Assembly (NCBI RefSeq): GCF_007655135.1 | Contig: NC_045128.1 | Coordinates: forward strand, 17,128,230-17,192,229 | Source of the DNA: Punica granatum | Lineage: Eukaryota > Streptophyta > Magnoliopsida > Myrtales > Lythraceae | Direction of reading: 5' to 3' | DNA length: 64,000 nt | Shown here: positions 10,097-22,067 of the stretch, one piece after another | How the letters are laid out: every line of letters begins with the position of its first letter | Numbering within the stretch: position 1 is the stretch's first letter | Program-made: the position numbers and the translations under genes | Notes under the pieces: generated by a model | The model's input: the letters and a program-made list of their open reading frames with translations, nothing else | What the model was told of the DNA's origin: nothing | Databases searched by the model: none

Positions 10097-11699
10097 ATCT
10101 AGAGGGTTCGGGCTCAATCCCGTTTGCTTGTTTGCTTGCTTGTTTACTGCTTTCCGTCGTTTACCGCTTATCTACTTACGCACATTTATTTCACGCATGC
10201 ATTGCATATCATGCTAGCTTTAGGTGCCTTGTCCGAAATCTCACAGGCGCCAAAATAGGAAGCTAGGTTAGTCAGAGGTTCCGAGTAAGGGAACAGATCG
10301 AGTCGGCTATGCCACCGAACCGGGAGCCCCCATCCATAGATAGCACGGTCCTTGTAGCACCGAACCATGCATCGTGCTATGCCTCCATGCAAGCCTTCAA
10401 CCCGACGCCGACAACAGTCCATCGAGTTGGCCTGCGTGCTACTTGAGTCTTTTCTATTTCAAGAGCGATGTACCTTGTAATTTGTACTAAGCCGTGGGCA
10501 TTTACTTTTCTCTGCACATATGCATCATGCAGTTTTCAAAACACACTAGGATGTCGTTCACATTGACAAGTCCTAAGCAGATTTTCTTATTGTCTTGGTA
10601 AGGGACGCCTTGCTCGGCCTCCTGCCCACGCCTCGACAGAGCCCGCCAACACACGAGGACCTCACCGACCCGCCACAGAACGCGAATAGTGTATATTCCG
10701 GGACAACATGATCGACCTCATCAACACTAGGTTCGATCACCGAGAGGTCGCTGAGAGATGAAGAACTCGCCGGCCAACCACCTCAGAGGGAGCTCTTCCA
10801 AACTCATGCCAAGATGCAGAGATGCGGTCAGGAGCTCGCTTGAGCGAACGCCGCCCTGGAGAGGTCTAGGAAAGGGCCTCATGAAGACCTACACATGCAC
10901 TCTAAGATAGATGTCTCCGCAAGGCCCTCGCCTAGACCCGGTGCTTTCTGAGGCGGCGCTCGCTCAAACCCCGAGTGTGGTGGCAAATCAGCTTAAGGCT
11001 CTATTTTACAAAATTTGCATTGTACTTTGAACCTTTCGAGTCAATGTGAACGACAACATTAGCTTTTGAAAACTCACGCATTGCACGCATCCTATTCATT
11101 TACTGTTTTACACGACAATTAACACTACCACACGGTAGACAAAGTTGTGACCGCCCTTGCAGGTGTACCAATCGTGGTCCTCACCCTTCCTCCAGGGTGA
11201 GCCGATTAGTAGCTCAAGGGCCAACCGTCCAAGCAACACTAACTTCCCATTAATCCCGCGCAATCGATTATGTCATTGCATGGTTGAGCACACGTCCCTC
11301 TATGCTACAAGTGCTTCCATCAGCACAACTGAGCGTGCCATTTCCGCGTCGTGCGAGCATGCCTCCACCTTCTCCATGCACACACCCTCGGCGCGCTCAC
11401 ACGACGCCTACCAGGCTAGTTCAATCCCCTAAGCCCTTACGCTGAAATCGCGAATATAGTTTGCTCCTTCATTGTTTTCTTTTCCCATTGTAGGAAATTC
11501 TACACTAGAAGACAGCCTGAACACCGATCGACCACAATTGAGACAACAAACGTCTTCCATCCATTCAGCTCCTTGGGATTTCAACACTAAGTCCCCATCC
11601 CTGCTCCACAAAGCAAGACCGCAAGCAAATCAGCGTCACCGCATCGCAGCGCCTCACGCTATTCCTCAGCATTGACCTTTGCTTTCGCATTTCTTGCAC

Positions 11700-12185
11700 T
11701 TTCCTATCAACCCCGCATTTATTGCATCGGGCTTTGGCTCCGCATCTTGCTTCAGCCCTGCATCGGGCTCCAGCCCCGCATTTACTGCATTGGGCTTCGA
11801 CCCCACATCGGGTTCCGGCCCCGCATTTATTGCATAGAGCTTCAGCTCCGCATCAGGCTCCGCCCCCACATTTATTTCATTGGGCTTCGGCCCCGCATCT
11901 GGCCCCGGCCCTGCATCGGGCTCCGGCCCCGCATTTACTGCATTAGGCTTCGACCTCACAACGGCCTCCGGCCCTGCATTTACTTTTGGGTTTCAACCCT
12001 GCATCGGGTTTCGACCCCACTTTTGGGCTTCAGCCCCGCATCGGGCCTTGGTCCTGCATTTACTGCTTTCGGGCCTCGGTCCTACATTTACTGCTTTCGG
12101 GCCCCGGCCCAGTATTTACTGCTTTTGGGCTCCGACCCTGCATTTACTACTTTCAAGTTTTGACACCTCGCATTTACTACTTTCA
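11700..12185 (+). repeat. Degenerate tandem array of hairpin units (GGGC-UUCG-GCCC type)
   Basis: Units of roughly 18 to 31 bp combine a spacer (GCATTTACTGC or GCATC) with a short inverted repeat. Examples are GGGCTTCGGCCC, GAGCTTCAGCTC, GGGTTTCGACCC and GGGTTTCAACCC. The two arms change together between units. The apparent 163- and 151-residue frames are a by-product of a repeat lacking stops. Related arrays are at 15,305-18,275 and 25,655-25,910. Confidence 0.7.
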
Positions 12186-13517
12186 GACTCATCTAAAATC
12201 CAAAATCGACTTGGATTCAAATTCATCCAAGCGATACTCCGAGGAGCAAGTCTAATCCTTCAACCGCAAAAGATCACAAGCAACAGCTCCGACGAACAGA
12301 GCATGGCCCTGCCCACCCGCCGCGAAAGTCACTAGCACGGTCACATCTCCGACCGGAGAATGATCCCTGCCCACCCTCCACTGTGGCCATCAACCAGTCA
12401 CTGGGGCAGCATGCACTCTTCCCTAAACTCTCTTTTACATTTATTTATATGCATTCCCAAACGGGCTCCCGGCATAAACGAACCCTTCACGGGTGCACTA
12501 GGACAGCCCAGAAGACGCCCTGTTGGTTCTGTCGGAATTGTTCGATTCATTTGTCCTCGTGGGATCCGGCTCCTCGAGCCTTCCCTAGGACGGCTGCGCA
12601 TGCCAACCCGCAATCGGGGAAAGTACACCTATGCGGCCCCTAGCCACGGTCTGCCCACTCCAGGGTGGCGATAACTAGATCTCGGAATTGAGTGTCCCCC
12701 ACGCGCGGCACCCCATGGGTCGCACGTTGGACAAGGGGATTTTCCTATGGGTCCACTCCACATTTCTTACCGCATATTCCACCGATCAATCGCCTAATGC
12801 ATCATCTTCTTTGTCATCTCTCATAGGGACACGCTGGTCACAGGCAAAGAACGATACATAGGTTCATATCTCCCTGAAAATTCCTCTCGGACCCTTTCCT
12901 CATACTTCGATGAGGGAGGTTTCCGACAAATATGTACCCCCCACGAAGCCGAAGATAGAGACAATCGAACAAACCGATCAACCTCGAAGCATGCTTCTCC
13001 ATCGAGATCGAGCGGCACCTCAGGGCAAATCGGGCCTTCCCCACTGTAAAGAACTATCACTGACAACATGCAACGATAAGCCCTGAGGCAGGACACAATC
13101 GGCTTCAAGAGCGCCTATCATCCAAAGGGCACCCTCCACGGGAGCGACAATGCACAATCGGGAGCGGCGATCGCACAAGACGCCCGACACAAATCACAAA
13201 GACCGGGGCATCCCCGTCCAACATTCATGCGAAGCAACCTTGGTCACCCACACTCCTGGGGCAATTCTGTTTTCTTTTTAGACAATAGGGGAAAGGACTT
13301 GTAAAGTTTGCAAGGACAAAAGACGTGAAGTTCGGCTTTCGAGTGCACAAGAATCAGATTTCTGAGAAAACCAGCCATCACAAAATTGGGCTAGGACAAC
13401 AAAGTACATCAAGTCTCCATGGGGCGAAGCAAACAAAAGTGGCCTCGGCGATGCAAAGTCGAGGAGTTTCAAACAAATACAAGGGGCACAATACAGACCC
13501 CAGCTGCAAAAAAAAAG

Positions 13518-13601
13518 AGCGAAAAGAAGCGGGAAAAACCCGCCAACAAAGAAGAGAAGAGAGAGAGAAAAGAAGCGGGAAAAACCCGCCAACAAAAAAA
13601 A
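13518..13601. repeat. Short duplication carrying a GCGGG-AAAAA-CCCGC hairpin
   Basis: AAAGAAGCGGGAAAAACCCG occurs twice, about 43 bp apart, joined by a purine-rich GAAGAGAAGAGAGAGAG stretch. It lies in the non-coding interior of element B. Confidence 0.6.
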
Positions 13602-15304
13602 TGGGGCAATGCCGAGGTTCACCAAAAGCACCGACACCCCCCAATCCAAAAGAAATGAAATCCCGACAAAAAGGGAAGCAGCAGTCGCAACTCCTCGACG
13701 GAGACAGAACGTAATGCACTCGGAGATCGAATCATTTGAACCCTCCGCCCTTGCAAACTCGAGAGGCAAAAGAATCGGGCCCGCTAGGTCGAAAACCCCT
13801 CGGGGCGACCTAGGCAAAAGTTATGGCAAAAGAGAGGCACGACTGAAAATCCCGAGACGGGCGGTCGTGGCAAAAGGAGAGTTTGTCCCCTTTAGGTTGA
13901 GAGGTATGGCCTCGAGGCGGGTGACCGTAGCAAAAGGAGAGTAAAATGAGAGATAAATAAAGCAGTCACCCTGGGCCTTCGCACACTGCGCGGACCAGGG
14001 ATCCCCAAGGGAAATGACCAGGTTATCTATTCCAACACGATCCCCGATCGGCTCTCCTACCGAACTCAACCGTCCAAGGCGGATTCTTCTTCAAGCACAG
14101 CGGGCGACCAAGCACGCAATCCAAACAGTTCAAGACAGCCAACACCAATCGAAGGACGGAAGAGAAGGGGGTACATCTCACGGCAAGCGTGAACCCGTAT
14201 ATCCTTTTAGCCTTGGGCAACGTGCTCCCCAAGCTTTCTCTTTTCTCTTTGTCATTGCACAACTCCAAAATGGGTCACAGCCACCCTTCAATCGGCTACC
14301 ACAAAGCCAAAATCCTAGACATTTCTTTCCGGGAGCCTAGTCATAACACTCTGAAAATGACTAGACCGAGGTCTGACCAAATTTGAACAAAATTCCGCAT
14401 GCGAGTTACAAATGCAACCGCCCTACGGTACCCTGATGAGAAAGGTCCTAAGTTCACGGGCGCGTCGAATAACCGATAGAGCCGCTTGGGCACCTTTAAG
14501 AATGTCTCGATATGCCCATGCAAGGCCAATAGGAGCCCCGGAGGCCTTGCATCGAGGCCTCTGAAAGTGGGATCCCATTCGCATCGCTAAAACAAAAACT
14601 CTTTGCGGGTCGCTCAGGCGACCCGAAACTGAAGAGCAAGCGTCTCAAAGACATCTTTTTACTCGCGCTTACACGTTGTTAGTAACCCCCATGACTTATT
14701 AATGATGTCAGGATCACAAGTACAACAAACGCAGGAACTACGGCAGACTCTGATTTCCGACCCCTCGGGATACGTAGGCGCTCCACCACAGAGCTCGAGT
14801 CCTTCATTGCACGACCAGGGCATCTCCAGCGAACTACAATCGCCACTGCAACAGAGCTGACATCTGGCAGAGCAACAAGCAATCGCCTTAGTAGCAAAGC
14901 CGGCTTCCGACAGATCAAACACACCACCACCCCAGGGGCAGAGCATCGACGGAGCAACTTCATCGCGGCAGGAACACAAATCTACAGCAGATCAACACCT
15001 TTGGGATAACATCAGCCCTGTACACTTAGCGCGCACCACAGGACTAACGAAGAGTTATGCTCTTCTCTGCAGATACGCATGGAACCCCAAGGGGCATCTC
15101 CTTATCAACGAACACGTGGTTGGCTCATGCGACAGATCGCAGCTTCGAACCGAATGGAGGGCATAATAGAGAATCCTCTTGACCCTAGCTCAAGGAAACA
15201 ACAAATAACAAGCTCGACTTGGAATGGGACAATCTGCCTCTGCCGACGTCCCCGACATGCCGCCTAGCATCCTTCCTCGCCCTTACCTTCCCTTACACTC
15301 TGCA

Positions 15305-16337
15305 CACTTTACTGCTTTCAGGACTTCGCGTCCCCGGACTTCGCGTCCGGTTTATTGCTTTCAGGACTTCGCGTCCGGTTTATTGCTTTCAGAACTTCGC
15401 GTCCCAAAACTTCGCGTCCGGTTTACTGCTTTCAGACTTCGCGTCCCCGGACTTCGCGTCCGGTTTACTGCTTTCAGGACTTCGCGTCCCCGGCCTTCGC
15501 GTCCGGTTTACTGCTTTCAGCACTTGGCGTTCCCGGACTTCGCGTCCGGTTTACTGCTTTCAGGACTTCGTGTCCCCGGACTTCGCGTCCGGTTAACTGC
15601 TTTCAGGACTTCGCTTCCCCGGACTTCGCGTCCGGTTCACTGCTTTCAGGACTTCGCGTCCGATTTACTGCTTTCAGGACTTCGCGTTCGGTTAACTGCT
15701 TTCAGGACTTCGCTTCCCCGGACTTCGCGTCCAGTTCACTGCTTTCAGGACTTCGCGTCCGGTTTACTGCTTTCCGGATTTCGCGTCCGGTTTACTGCTT
15801 TCAGGACTTCGCGTCCGGTTTACTGCTTTCAGGACTTCGCATCCCCGAACTTCGCGTCCGGTTTACTGCTTTCAGGACTTCGCGTCCGGTTTACTGCTTT
15901 CAGGACTTCGCGTCCGGTTAACTGCTTTCAGGACTTCGCTTCCACGGACTTCGCGTCCGGTTCACTGCTTTCAGGACTTCGCGTCCGGTTAACTGCTTTC
16001 AGGACTTCGCTTCCACGGACTTCGCGTCCGGTTCACTGCTTTCAGGACTTCGCGTCCCCGGACTTCGCGTCCGGTTAACTGCTTTCAGGACTTCGCTTCC
16101 CCTGACTTCGCGTCCGGTTCACTGCTTTCAGGACTTCGCGTCCGGTTTACTGCTTCAGGACTTCGCGTCCGGTTTACTGCTTTCAGGACTTCGCGTCCCT
16201 GGACTTTGCGTCCGGTTCATTGCTTTCAGGACTTCGCGTCCCCGGACTTCGCGTCCGGTTTACTGCTTTCAGGACTTCGCGTCCGGTTGACTGCTTTCAG
16301 GACTTCGCGTCCGGTTCACTGCTTTCAGGACTTCGCG
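15305..16337 (+). repeat. Minisatellite array, 28-bp unit with GGAC-TTCGC-GTCC hairpin (first part)
   Basis: The basic unit is TTTACTGCTTTCAGGACTTC plus GCGTCCGG (28 bp). Many units carry an extra CCCCGGACTTCGCGTC copy of the hairpin. Variation is mostly in TTTACTGC/TTAACTGC/TTCACTGC and in GCG/GCT. The array is free of stops in several frames, so it shows frames of up to 284 residues that are not evidence of a gene. It continues after the hAT insertion at 17,899. Confidence 0.9.
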
Positions 16338-17898
16338 TTGGGGTGATCAGTTCCGAAAACCCTGTTTTTTTCGCGATACCCGGACCCTACCCTATAAGGG
16401 ACCGGTTCCAAGATTTTGGAACTGGACCCTACCCAGTTGAATCCTGGAACCGGAACCTACCCGGAACCTGTATTATACCACAGGTTCCAGGTACCCTGTT
16501 GGAACCTGTAAATTTTCCGACCACAATTCATGACCATATGCACAGTGGAGCTGAACAAATCAACAGACTCCTACAGAGAGTTTCAATCAGCTCATACAAC
16601 CATATTGCTTCAATCAGCTAGATCCTATCTAACATCACAAGTATATGGGATCACGACCACATTGACGTGATCTCCAGCTACAATCTCTTGCATTTCATGA
16701 CTAACCTGACAGGCTAATTCTTAAAGCAGGAAATAACATGTACTATATGCTGTTTCTTAGCAGCAAGCCACCATCAAAATCCAGCAACGACTTTCGTACA
16801 AGGACATGTTCAAACTACTCTAATTCATCGGCTTAATAAAACCTTGTTATTTTGGTGAAATAGACAAGCATTGTCAAACCGGAACAAGCTCAAATATCAT
16901 GAGAAGTCACGCACGTCACAAACAGCAACCTTAAAATTTAAGTAGGCAACAACTGAAAAGACTCGAAAGAATTCAACAGTTAATAATTACTCCTCAGCTC
17001 CACCAAATTGTTTTTTATAACTACGATGAAAAGGGCACCTCATCAAACTAATCTAGAAGCTTAATTGCAGGCCGGAAGATGAAAAAAAATGTCAACGGCA
17101 AGAAAAGCAAAATCAAGCAGCACAAAGAACACGCAGGAACAACACTCATAACTCATCCACCAAAAAACATATGTTCATCACAAATTTACCGGCCTCTGCA
17201 ATTATCGAAGTTATGAGAAACGTCGACATCACAAACAATCAATTGAAATTTCAGCAATTAGGGTTCTAGGAGAGCGGCAACTGACCGACCAGAATCAGAT
17301 CGAAGAGCGTGGCCTGATCGACCTTGACGAAATCAGCGTCCCACGCCTTGAGTTCGTCCTCGACGGCGGTGGCGGGGGAGGGGCGATCCTCAGACTTGCT
17401 CTCGGCGGCGGCCTCAACGTGCTTCTTGTAGTACTCGACGACCTTGGCGAGGATCTTGCTGGTGGCGTTGGAGAGGGGGATCCCGTTGTCGGCGCAGTCG
17501 TCCTCGATCATGTGCCTGATGGTCTGAGGACGGTCGGAGACGAGAGGAGAGCGACGGAGAGGACGGTCGGAGACGAGAGGCGAGCGACGGAGAGGAGCTG
17601 AGACGAGACCGAGAGGCGATTTGATTTAGGTTACAGAGTGAGTAACAGAGTTCCTGTCTTCCTCCCGACTCCTGAACACTAACTTTACTCTCTTTTTTTT
17701 TAATTAATAATCATCATCCGGTTCCGGTTCCGGTTCTGGATACCCTGTAAGTGGAACCGGAACCGGAACCGGATTTCACCGGTTCTTGATTTTGATACCC
17801 GGACCCTACTCTATTTTCAATACAAGGTACCCGGACCCTACCCTAACCGGTAGGTTCCGACCGGTTCCGAGTATACCCGGTATCCATGCACACCCCTA
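16338..17898. mobile_element. Non-autonomous hAT element carrying a SKP1 gene fragment (Pack-type)
   Basis: The ends are TTGGGGTG (left) and CACCCCTA (right), an 8-bp terminal inverted repeat with one mismatch. The 8 bases ACTTCGCG just before the left end (16,330-16,337) are repeated exactly after the right end (17,899-17,906), the target duplication size of hAT elements. That octamer is also part of the array unit, so its repetition is slightly less decisive than in unique DNA. Both subterminal regions are rich in GGTTCC, GGAACC and GGTACC motifs in inverted order, including a GGTTCC tandem near 17,718-17,775. There is no transposase. The interior holds a minus-strand piece of a SKP1-like gene and otherwise unrecognised sequence. 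Confidence 0.8.
17290..17528 (-). pseudogene. Captured fragment of a SKP1-like gene
   Basis: Minus-strand translation gives [18 protein letters not shown], then [18 protein letters not shown] and finally [20 protein letters not shown] followed by LIL. This is the middle of SKP1, the adaptor of SCF ubiquitin ligases. Homology stops after LIL at 17,290, and what follows on the minus strand begins GTCGGTC, so the fragment seems to have been taken as genomic DNA through an exon-intron border. The start (about 55 N-terminal residues) and the end (the F-box-binding helices) of SKP1 are absent. A frame of 81 codons starting at an internal Met is present, but it cannot make a working adaptor. Upstream, a short GGTCGGAGACGAGAGG repeat is doubled at 17,531-17,600. 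Confidence 0.75.
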
Positions 17899-18275
17899 AC
17901 TTCGCGTTCCCGGACTTCGCGTCCGGTTTACTGCTTTCAGGACTTCGCGTCCGGTTTACTGCTTTCAGGACTTCGCGTCTAGTTTACTGCTTTCAGGACT
18001 TCGCGTCCCCGGACTTCGCGTCCGATTGACTGCTTTCAGGACTTCGCGTCCTAGGACTTCGCGTCCGGTTGACTGCTTTCAGGACTTCGCGTCCGGTTCA
18101 TTGCTTTCAGGACTTCGCGTCCGGTTCACTGCTTTCAGGACTTCGCGTCCTCGGACTTCGCGTCCATTTTACTGCTTTCCGGACTTCGCGTCCACTTTAC
18201 CGCTTTCCGGACTTCGTGTCCACATTTACTGCTTTCCGGACCTCTCGTCCATTTTACTACTTTCCGCGGGCTTCG
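17899..18275 (+). repeat. Minisatellite array, 28-bp unit (second part, after the hAT insertion)
   Basis: This is the same unit as before the insertion. It degrades toward the end to GGACCTCTCGTCC and finally CGGGCTTCGGCCC, which is the unit type of the 11,700 array and shows that the two arrays share an origin. Confidence 0.85.
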
Positions 18276-18435
18276 GCCCTTCACCTACCACTTCACATTC
18301 CCCAAATCCCGCTCACACTACTATCTCATGACAGGGGGGCGAGCTACCACAGAAAACGACGATAGAAGCAGCCGTTGGGACCAAAAGGGTGCCTCTCATG
18401 GTCTTTGGCTACATCCTCTAACCGAGCATGCAACC

Positions 18436-18449
18436 AAAGAGGGGCAAGC
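18436..18449 (+). other. Polypurine tract of element B
   Basis: AAAGAGGGGCAAGC lies directly before the LTR start TGTCAGCACCCC at 18,450, where second-strand DNA synthesis is primed in LTR elements. Confidence 0.6.
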
Positions 18450-21400
18450 TGTCAGCACCCCATTTTGGCCCACCAACTTCCCACACGAGGATTCCCAACC
18501 AAAGCTCGGGACACTATTCATCATCCAGCGATCAGAGGAAAATAGGCAGGCACGGAGTCATGAACAATAGGAAAAGAGCACGGTCCACTGAGAAAGGCGA
18601 AAGAGAGCAGTCAGAAGAACGAACGAACAAAGAATCCAGAAAACGACGGAGCTGGCACTATGGCACTATTCATCACCGAGTCACCGAAGCACCGAAAGGT
18701 GCCTAATATGGGACTCTAAAAATCCCTTTTGGTGCCAAAATGACCAATGGCACATCCGGGCACACTTCAGAAGCACCCTGCTTAAGCCGAGGCACTCCCG
18801 AACATTCACAGACGCCTTCCTAATGTAGCCCCTAAGAGGCCCGATTCACGAACAGATAAACGGCACCTGAAAACAGGCCTGCACATACCCAAGGACCACC
18901 AGGACTAAGGAACAAGTTAGACTGCCTTTCGGAGTTCGTCTTGGTCTCCCGAGCGGATCCCGACCCGGAGAAAAAGTCCATTTTTGCACAGAAACGTGGC
19001 CAGAGACCCTTTAAATGAACCGTCAGTGCACGAAATCCACGCCAACCAATCCCGAAGACCTCAAGGCCTGGGAAAACGAACCCTGATCGCATTGCACAAA
19101 CCATTTAGGTTTCCCGAGTACTATTCCGGCAACAAAAGGGCCCCTTTCAAGCGGAATCTTGCACTTAGAGCTCACTCGAGGAAATGTTGACGTCCGAGCT
19201 TCGCACCATCCACTCCCAACAACCCCCAGGGGCTAGGAAATCATTTCGGTTCTGACCAAGCAAGTCATACCGATCTCCCGAGTGACATTTCAATGGTCAC
19301 GAATGCCTCCCGACAAGCCTTCGGGACTCGTTTTTGACAAACGGAGATCACAGTGGTCTCCGAACACATCAGAACACTCGGGAAACACTGAGAAAGCCCC
19401 ATTCGCGGATTCCTAGTACGCCTCCAGATATTGATCTCCAACCGAGGCCAACAGGAAAACCGTTCTGCCCAAAGCACAAAGCACGCCGACACGAGCAGTA
19501 TAGCACGCAGAGGCACGAATGAGCAACAGAAACGGACAACTTCACTCTGATCATCCAAACGGAGCGAAACCGGCTTTTGAGTCCCCGGGCTACCCGAGCA
19601 TTTACTTACACGAAGCATGTCAATATTAGGCTCATTAAAATCGCATTCGCGCGTACATCGATAATTCGTCGTTCAAGCGAACCACGAAAATCAAATGCGT
19701 GATCAACCAAGCCCCGAGCTTCTTCCGGCTTTCTTCCTAATCAAGTGGGACCCTTGAGCTAGCCAAGCCAAGCCGAGCCGAGCCGAGCCAAGCCGCAAGC
19801 CATGGCTCTTCTTTAAAGACAAGCCAAATGAGCCTCCACCACCCATTTCAAAATATCTCTTACACCCCATCACTTCTCTTCTTCCATCCATCACCTCCCA
19901 TCAACTTTTCAAGACAACTTCCCCACCCTAATCTTCCCTCCAAAATTCGGAATCCCTAAGCACCCATTAATTGCACTTAGTTTTCACTAAACAAGCCATT
20001 AAGTCTTCCTTTATAAGCCCATTGCATCATTAACTTAATCACAACTCAACTCCCATCATCTCTCTAGCCTTCTCACTCTAGGAAACCCTCTCCAAGCCCT
20101 CTTAAAGTTCAGCAAATTTCAGAATTCGTGCAGCCCCTCCCCAGCCCAGAAACCGGGCAAAACAAGGTCAAACCAATCCCGTTTTTCGGCGACCGCCACC
20201 CAACCTTAGCCGACTTCAACCAAACTTCATATCCCGCATGTTTTCGACCTCCTAAGTCCATTTACGACCTTAGATTTTTCATTTGGAGCTCCCAGCACCT
20301 CGTTCCAGCTCTATCCAGAAACAGTCCCTTAAGCGTTTTCCCGGTTTCTATGCGAGTTCTTCCCTCTCGACTTAAGCAAACTCAACCAAACTTCATATCC
20401 CACATGTTTTCGACCTCCTAAGTCCATTTCCGACCTTAGATTTTTCATAAACGCATCGATGATTTACGGAATGGCGAGAATGCCCTTTTCCATTTAAAGC
20501 TCACAATTTCAAAACACCGAGACACGTAACACGAATAGAATAGACGTCTAACGAGTACTCGCATGCTATGACTCGAGTCCGGGCCCGATTTGAGGCGGCT
20601 CGAGTCAAGACGCACGAGTCCTTCTTGGACTTCTCCGTGTGACGCGATCTCCAATTTATACACGAACATTGCAATTTTATCATCCAAGGGCATAATCGCC
20701 ATTCCGTGATTCACCGATACCCTAGGCGTTAGGGAGTTGGAAACACTTCGATCTATGAAAGAAAAGGGCAACCCGTTCGGGTGCGAGTTTCATTCGCACG
20801 GCCCATTCCGTTCACTTTCGGTGTTTCTATCTTCCTATCGTAGATTCGGTGGTGAACATTTTATTTCAGTTACAAAACACGAAAAACCGGATTAATCATA
20901 CAGCTGGCTTAATCAAACATTAGATAATGGATAAGCGGATTGATAGATTCCAATCTAGAGTCAAAACACGAGTTTGGCTAATTCGGTGAAACCGCAGTGT
21001 CACCTCACTGAATAAGAGTCTTAAAACAAACACACACATGTAATTGGCTTAGAACCCTATTCTAATCCACCATCTATGTTTGCCTAGGTTAGATACATTG
21101 CTTGCTAATCAACCCCGGTTAATAACTGATTAAATCACGTACATTTGGCCTAATACACAACTCGTCTGTATTCACCGATACTTATCAGTTGTTGTCTGTA
21201 TTTCATCAGTTTTATCAGTTTTCTTCTGTTTTATTCTTGCTTTTGCTGATTTGTCGCGATTCGGGCCCGAGCCCATAGGTTACGTGTTACACGGGGTCCA
21301 ATGCCCCAAACCACCAAACACGAGGTCCAATGCCTCCTAATTCACAGAGCGCGTGCAACCCGAGTGCGGAATGGGATTTAGCCTCGATTCACCGTTACAC

Positions 21401-22067
21401 TCCGAACATGGCCTATGTGGAAGGCAATTTGGATTGGGCGTGTGAAACGGATCTAGATATCACCCGGGAGCTCGATCGACCCAACGGTTACGGTGGGAAT
21501 CAACCGATTCTCCTGCAAACCGTTGGATCGATCGGACCCGACCCCCGGCTCCTTGAGCCCGCGTTGCCTTAATTCACTTATCGGTTATTCAAAATACACG
21601 GTGAGCCGGAGCGAAATAGTGGCCCAATGCAAACCGATCGGGATCCATTTACTTATTCGGTTATACTTTGTAATTGTTCGAGAGAACATTATGAGAATTC
21701 TATTTGTATGTTCATTCATCTACTTGTAAGGATCCCCGATCGGTGAGCGAGAGGTCCGACTGCCGGATCGGTTAAGTTGGTCTATCGCCACCAAAGGGTG
21801 AGTAAGCTTGGATACTCGTGGTTTCAGTTCACGCAGGGATTCTACCATCACGGTTTGATGAACTGTAACGCTAAGATAGTGAACCGACTCCTCGATGCAC
21901 AAGCCTACTCATATTTCGGCCCTCGACCTTCGGGTCGTAAAATGGCAAGTGGCGACTCCTTCTCACGTGCGTCCATCGCGCATCCCCGAGAAGGTGGACA
22001 CTCCCAAGCTGCGTTGCATAGGCTTCGCGCATGCGTGCTCCGACGAGATTAAATTCGGGTGCGCACA
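18450..22067 (+). mobile_element. 3' LTR of element B (3.6 kb, plus strand)
   Basis: It starts TGTCAGCACCCCATTTTGGC and ends GGGTGCGCACA. It aligns as reverse complement with element A's LTR along its length. It lacks the tandem-repeat block seen at 500-2200 in element A (junction near 20,448). It has a further deletion near 21,919 that removed the 8-bp palindrome and half of the covarying stem but left CGACC-TTCG-GGTCG (21,924-21,937) and TGGCGACTCC. No target duplication can be checked because the other LTR is truncated. Confidence 0.85.
20010..20019 (+). promoter_or_regulatory. Probable LTR TATA box (element B)
   Basis: TTTATAAGCC lies 1.56 kb into the LTR, followed about 30 bp later by a pyrimidine-rich stretch with CATCATCTCTC. 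The site is conserved in the minus-strand LTR. Confidence 0.5.

Larger units (their letters stand above)
10097..18449 (+). mobile_element. Internal region of element B, no surviving coding sequence
   Basis: A leader similar to that of element A runs to about 10,605, where TTGGTAAGG is followed not by ORF1 but by scrambled sequence with no long frame. About 11,150-13,330 is a 3' untranslated type region; it is homologous to 25,100-27,200, with TTTCCGCGTCGTGCGAGCAT-like phrases shared near 11,340 and 25,250, and GATAGGGGAAA shared near 13,285. The rest is tandem arrays and low-complexity sequence up to the polypurine tract. Reverse transcriptase and integrase motifs were looked for and not seen, so the element is non-autonomous. 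Position and content fit the repeat-rich region that lies between pol and the 3' LTR in Ogre/Tat elements. Confidence 0.6.

Noticed and set aside
11672..12335. Frames of 151-163 codons with repeated PAFTA and RPRIYC peptides
   Set aside because: They are translations of the degenerate hairpin array; reading frame is not kept by unit lengths.
13278..13817. A 179-codon Phe/Leu-rich minus-strand frame that could look like a membrane protein
   Set aside because: It is the antisense of A/G-rich non-coding sequence in element B; hydrophobicity follows from TTT/CTT codons.
15224..16078. A 284-codon frame with repeating FASGLLLSGLRV and TSRPVYCF peptides
   Set aside because: It is the translation of a 28-bp minisatellite that lacks stop codons in several frames. 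There is no family match, no sign of codon bias, and overlapping frames are equally open.
15305..18275. Regular repeats resembling a CRISPR array
   Set aside because: Spacers are not unique; the whole 28-bp unit repeats, the array lies in a plant retroelement, and no cas genes exist here.
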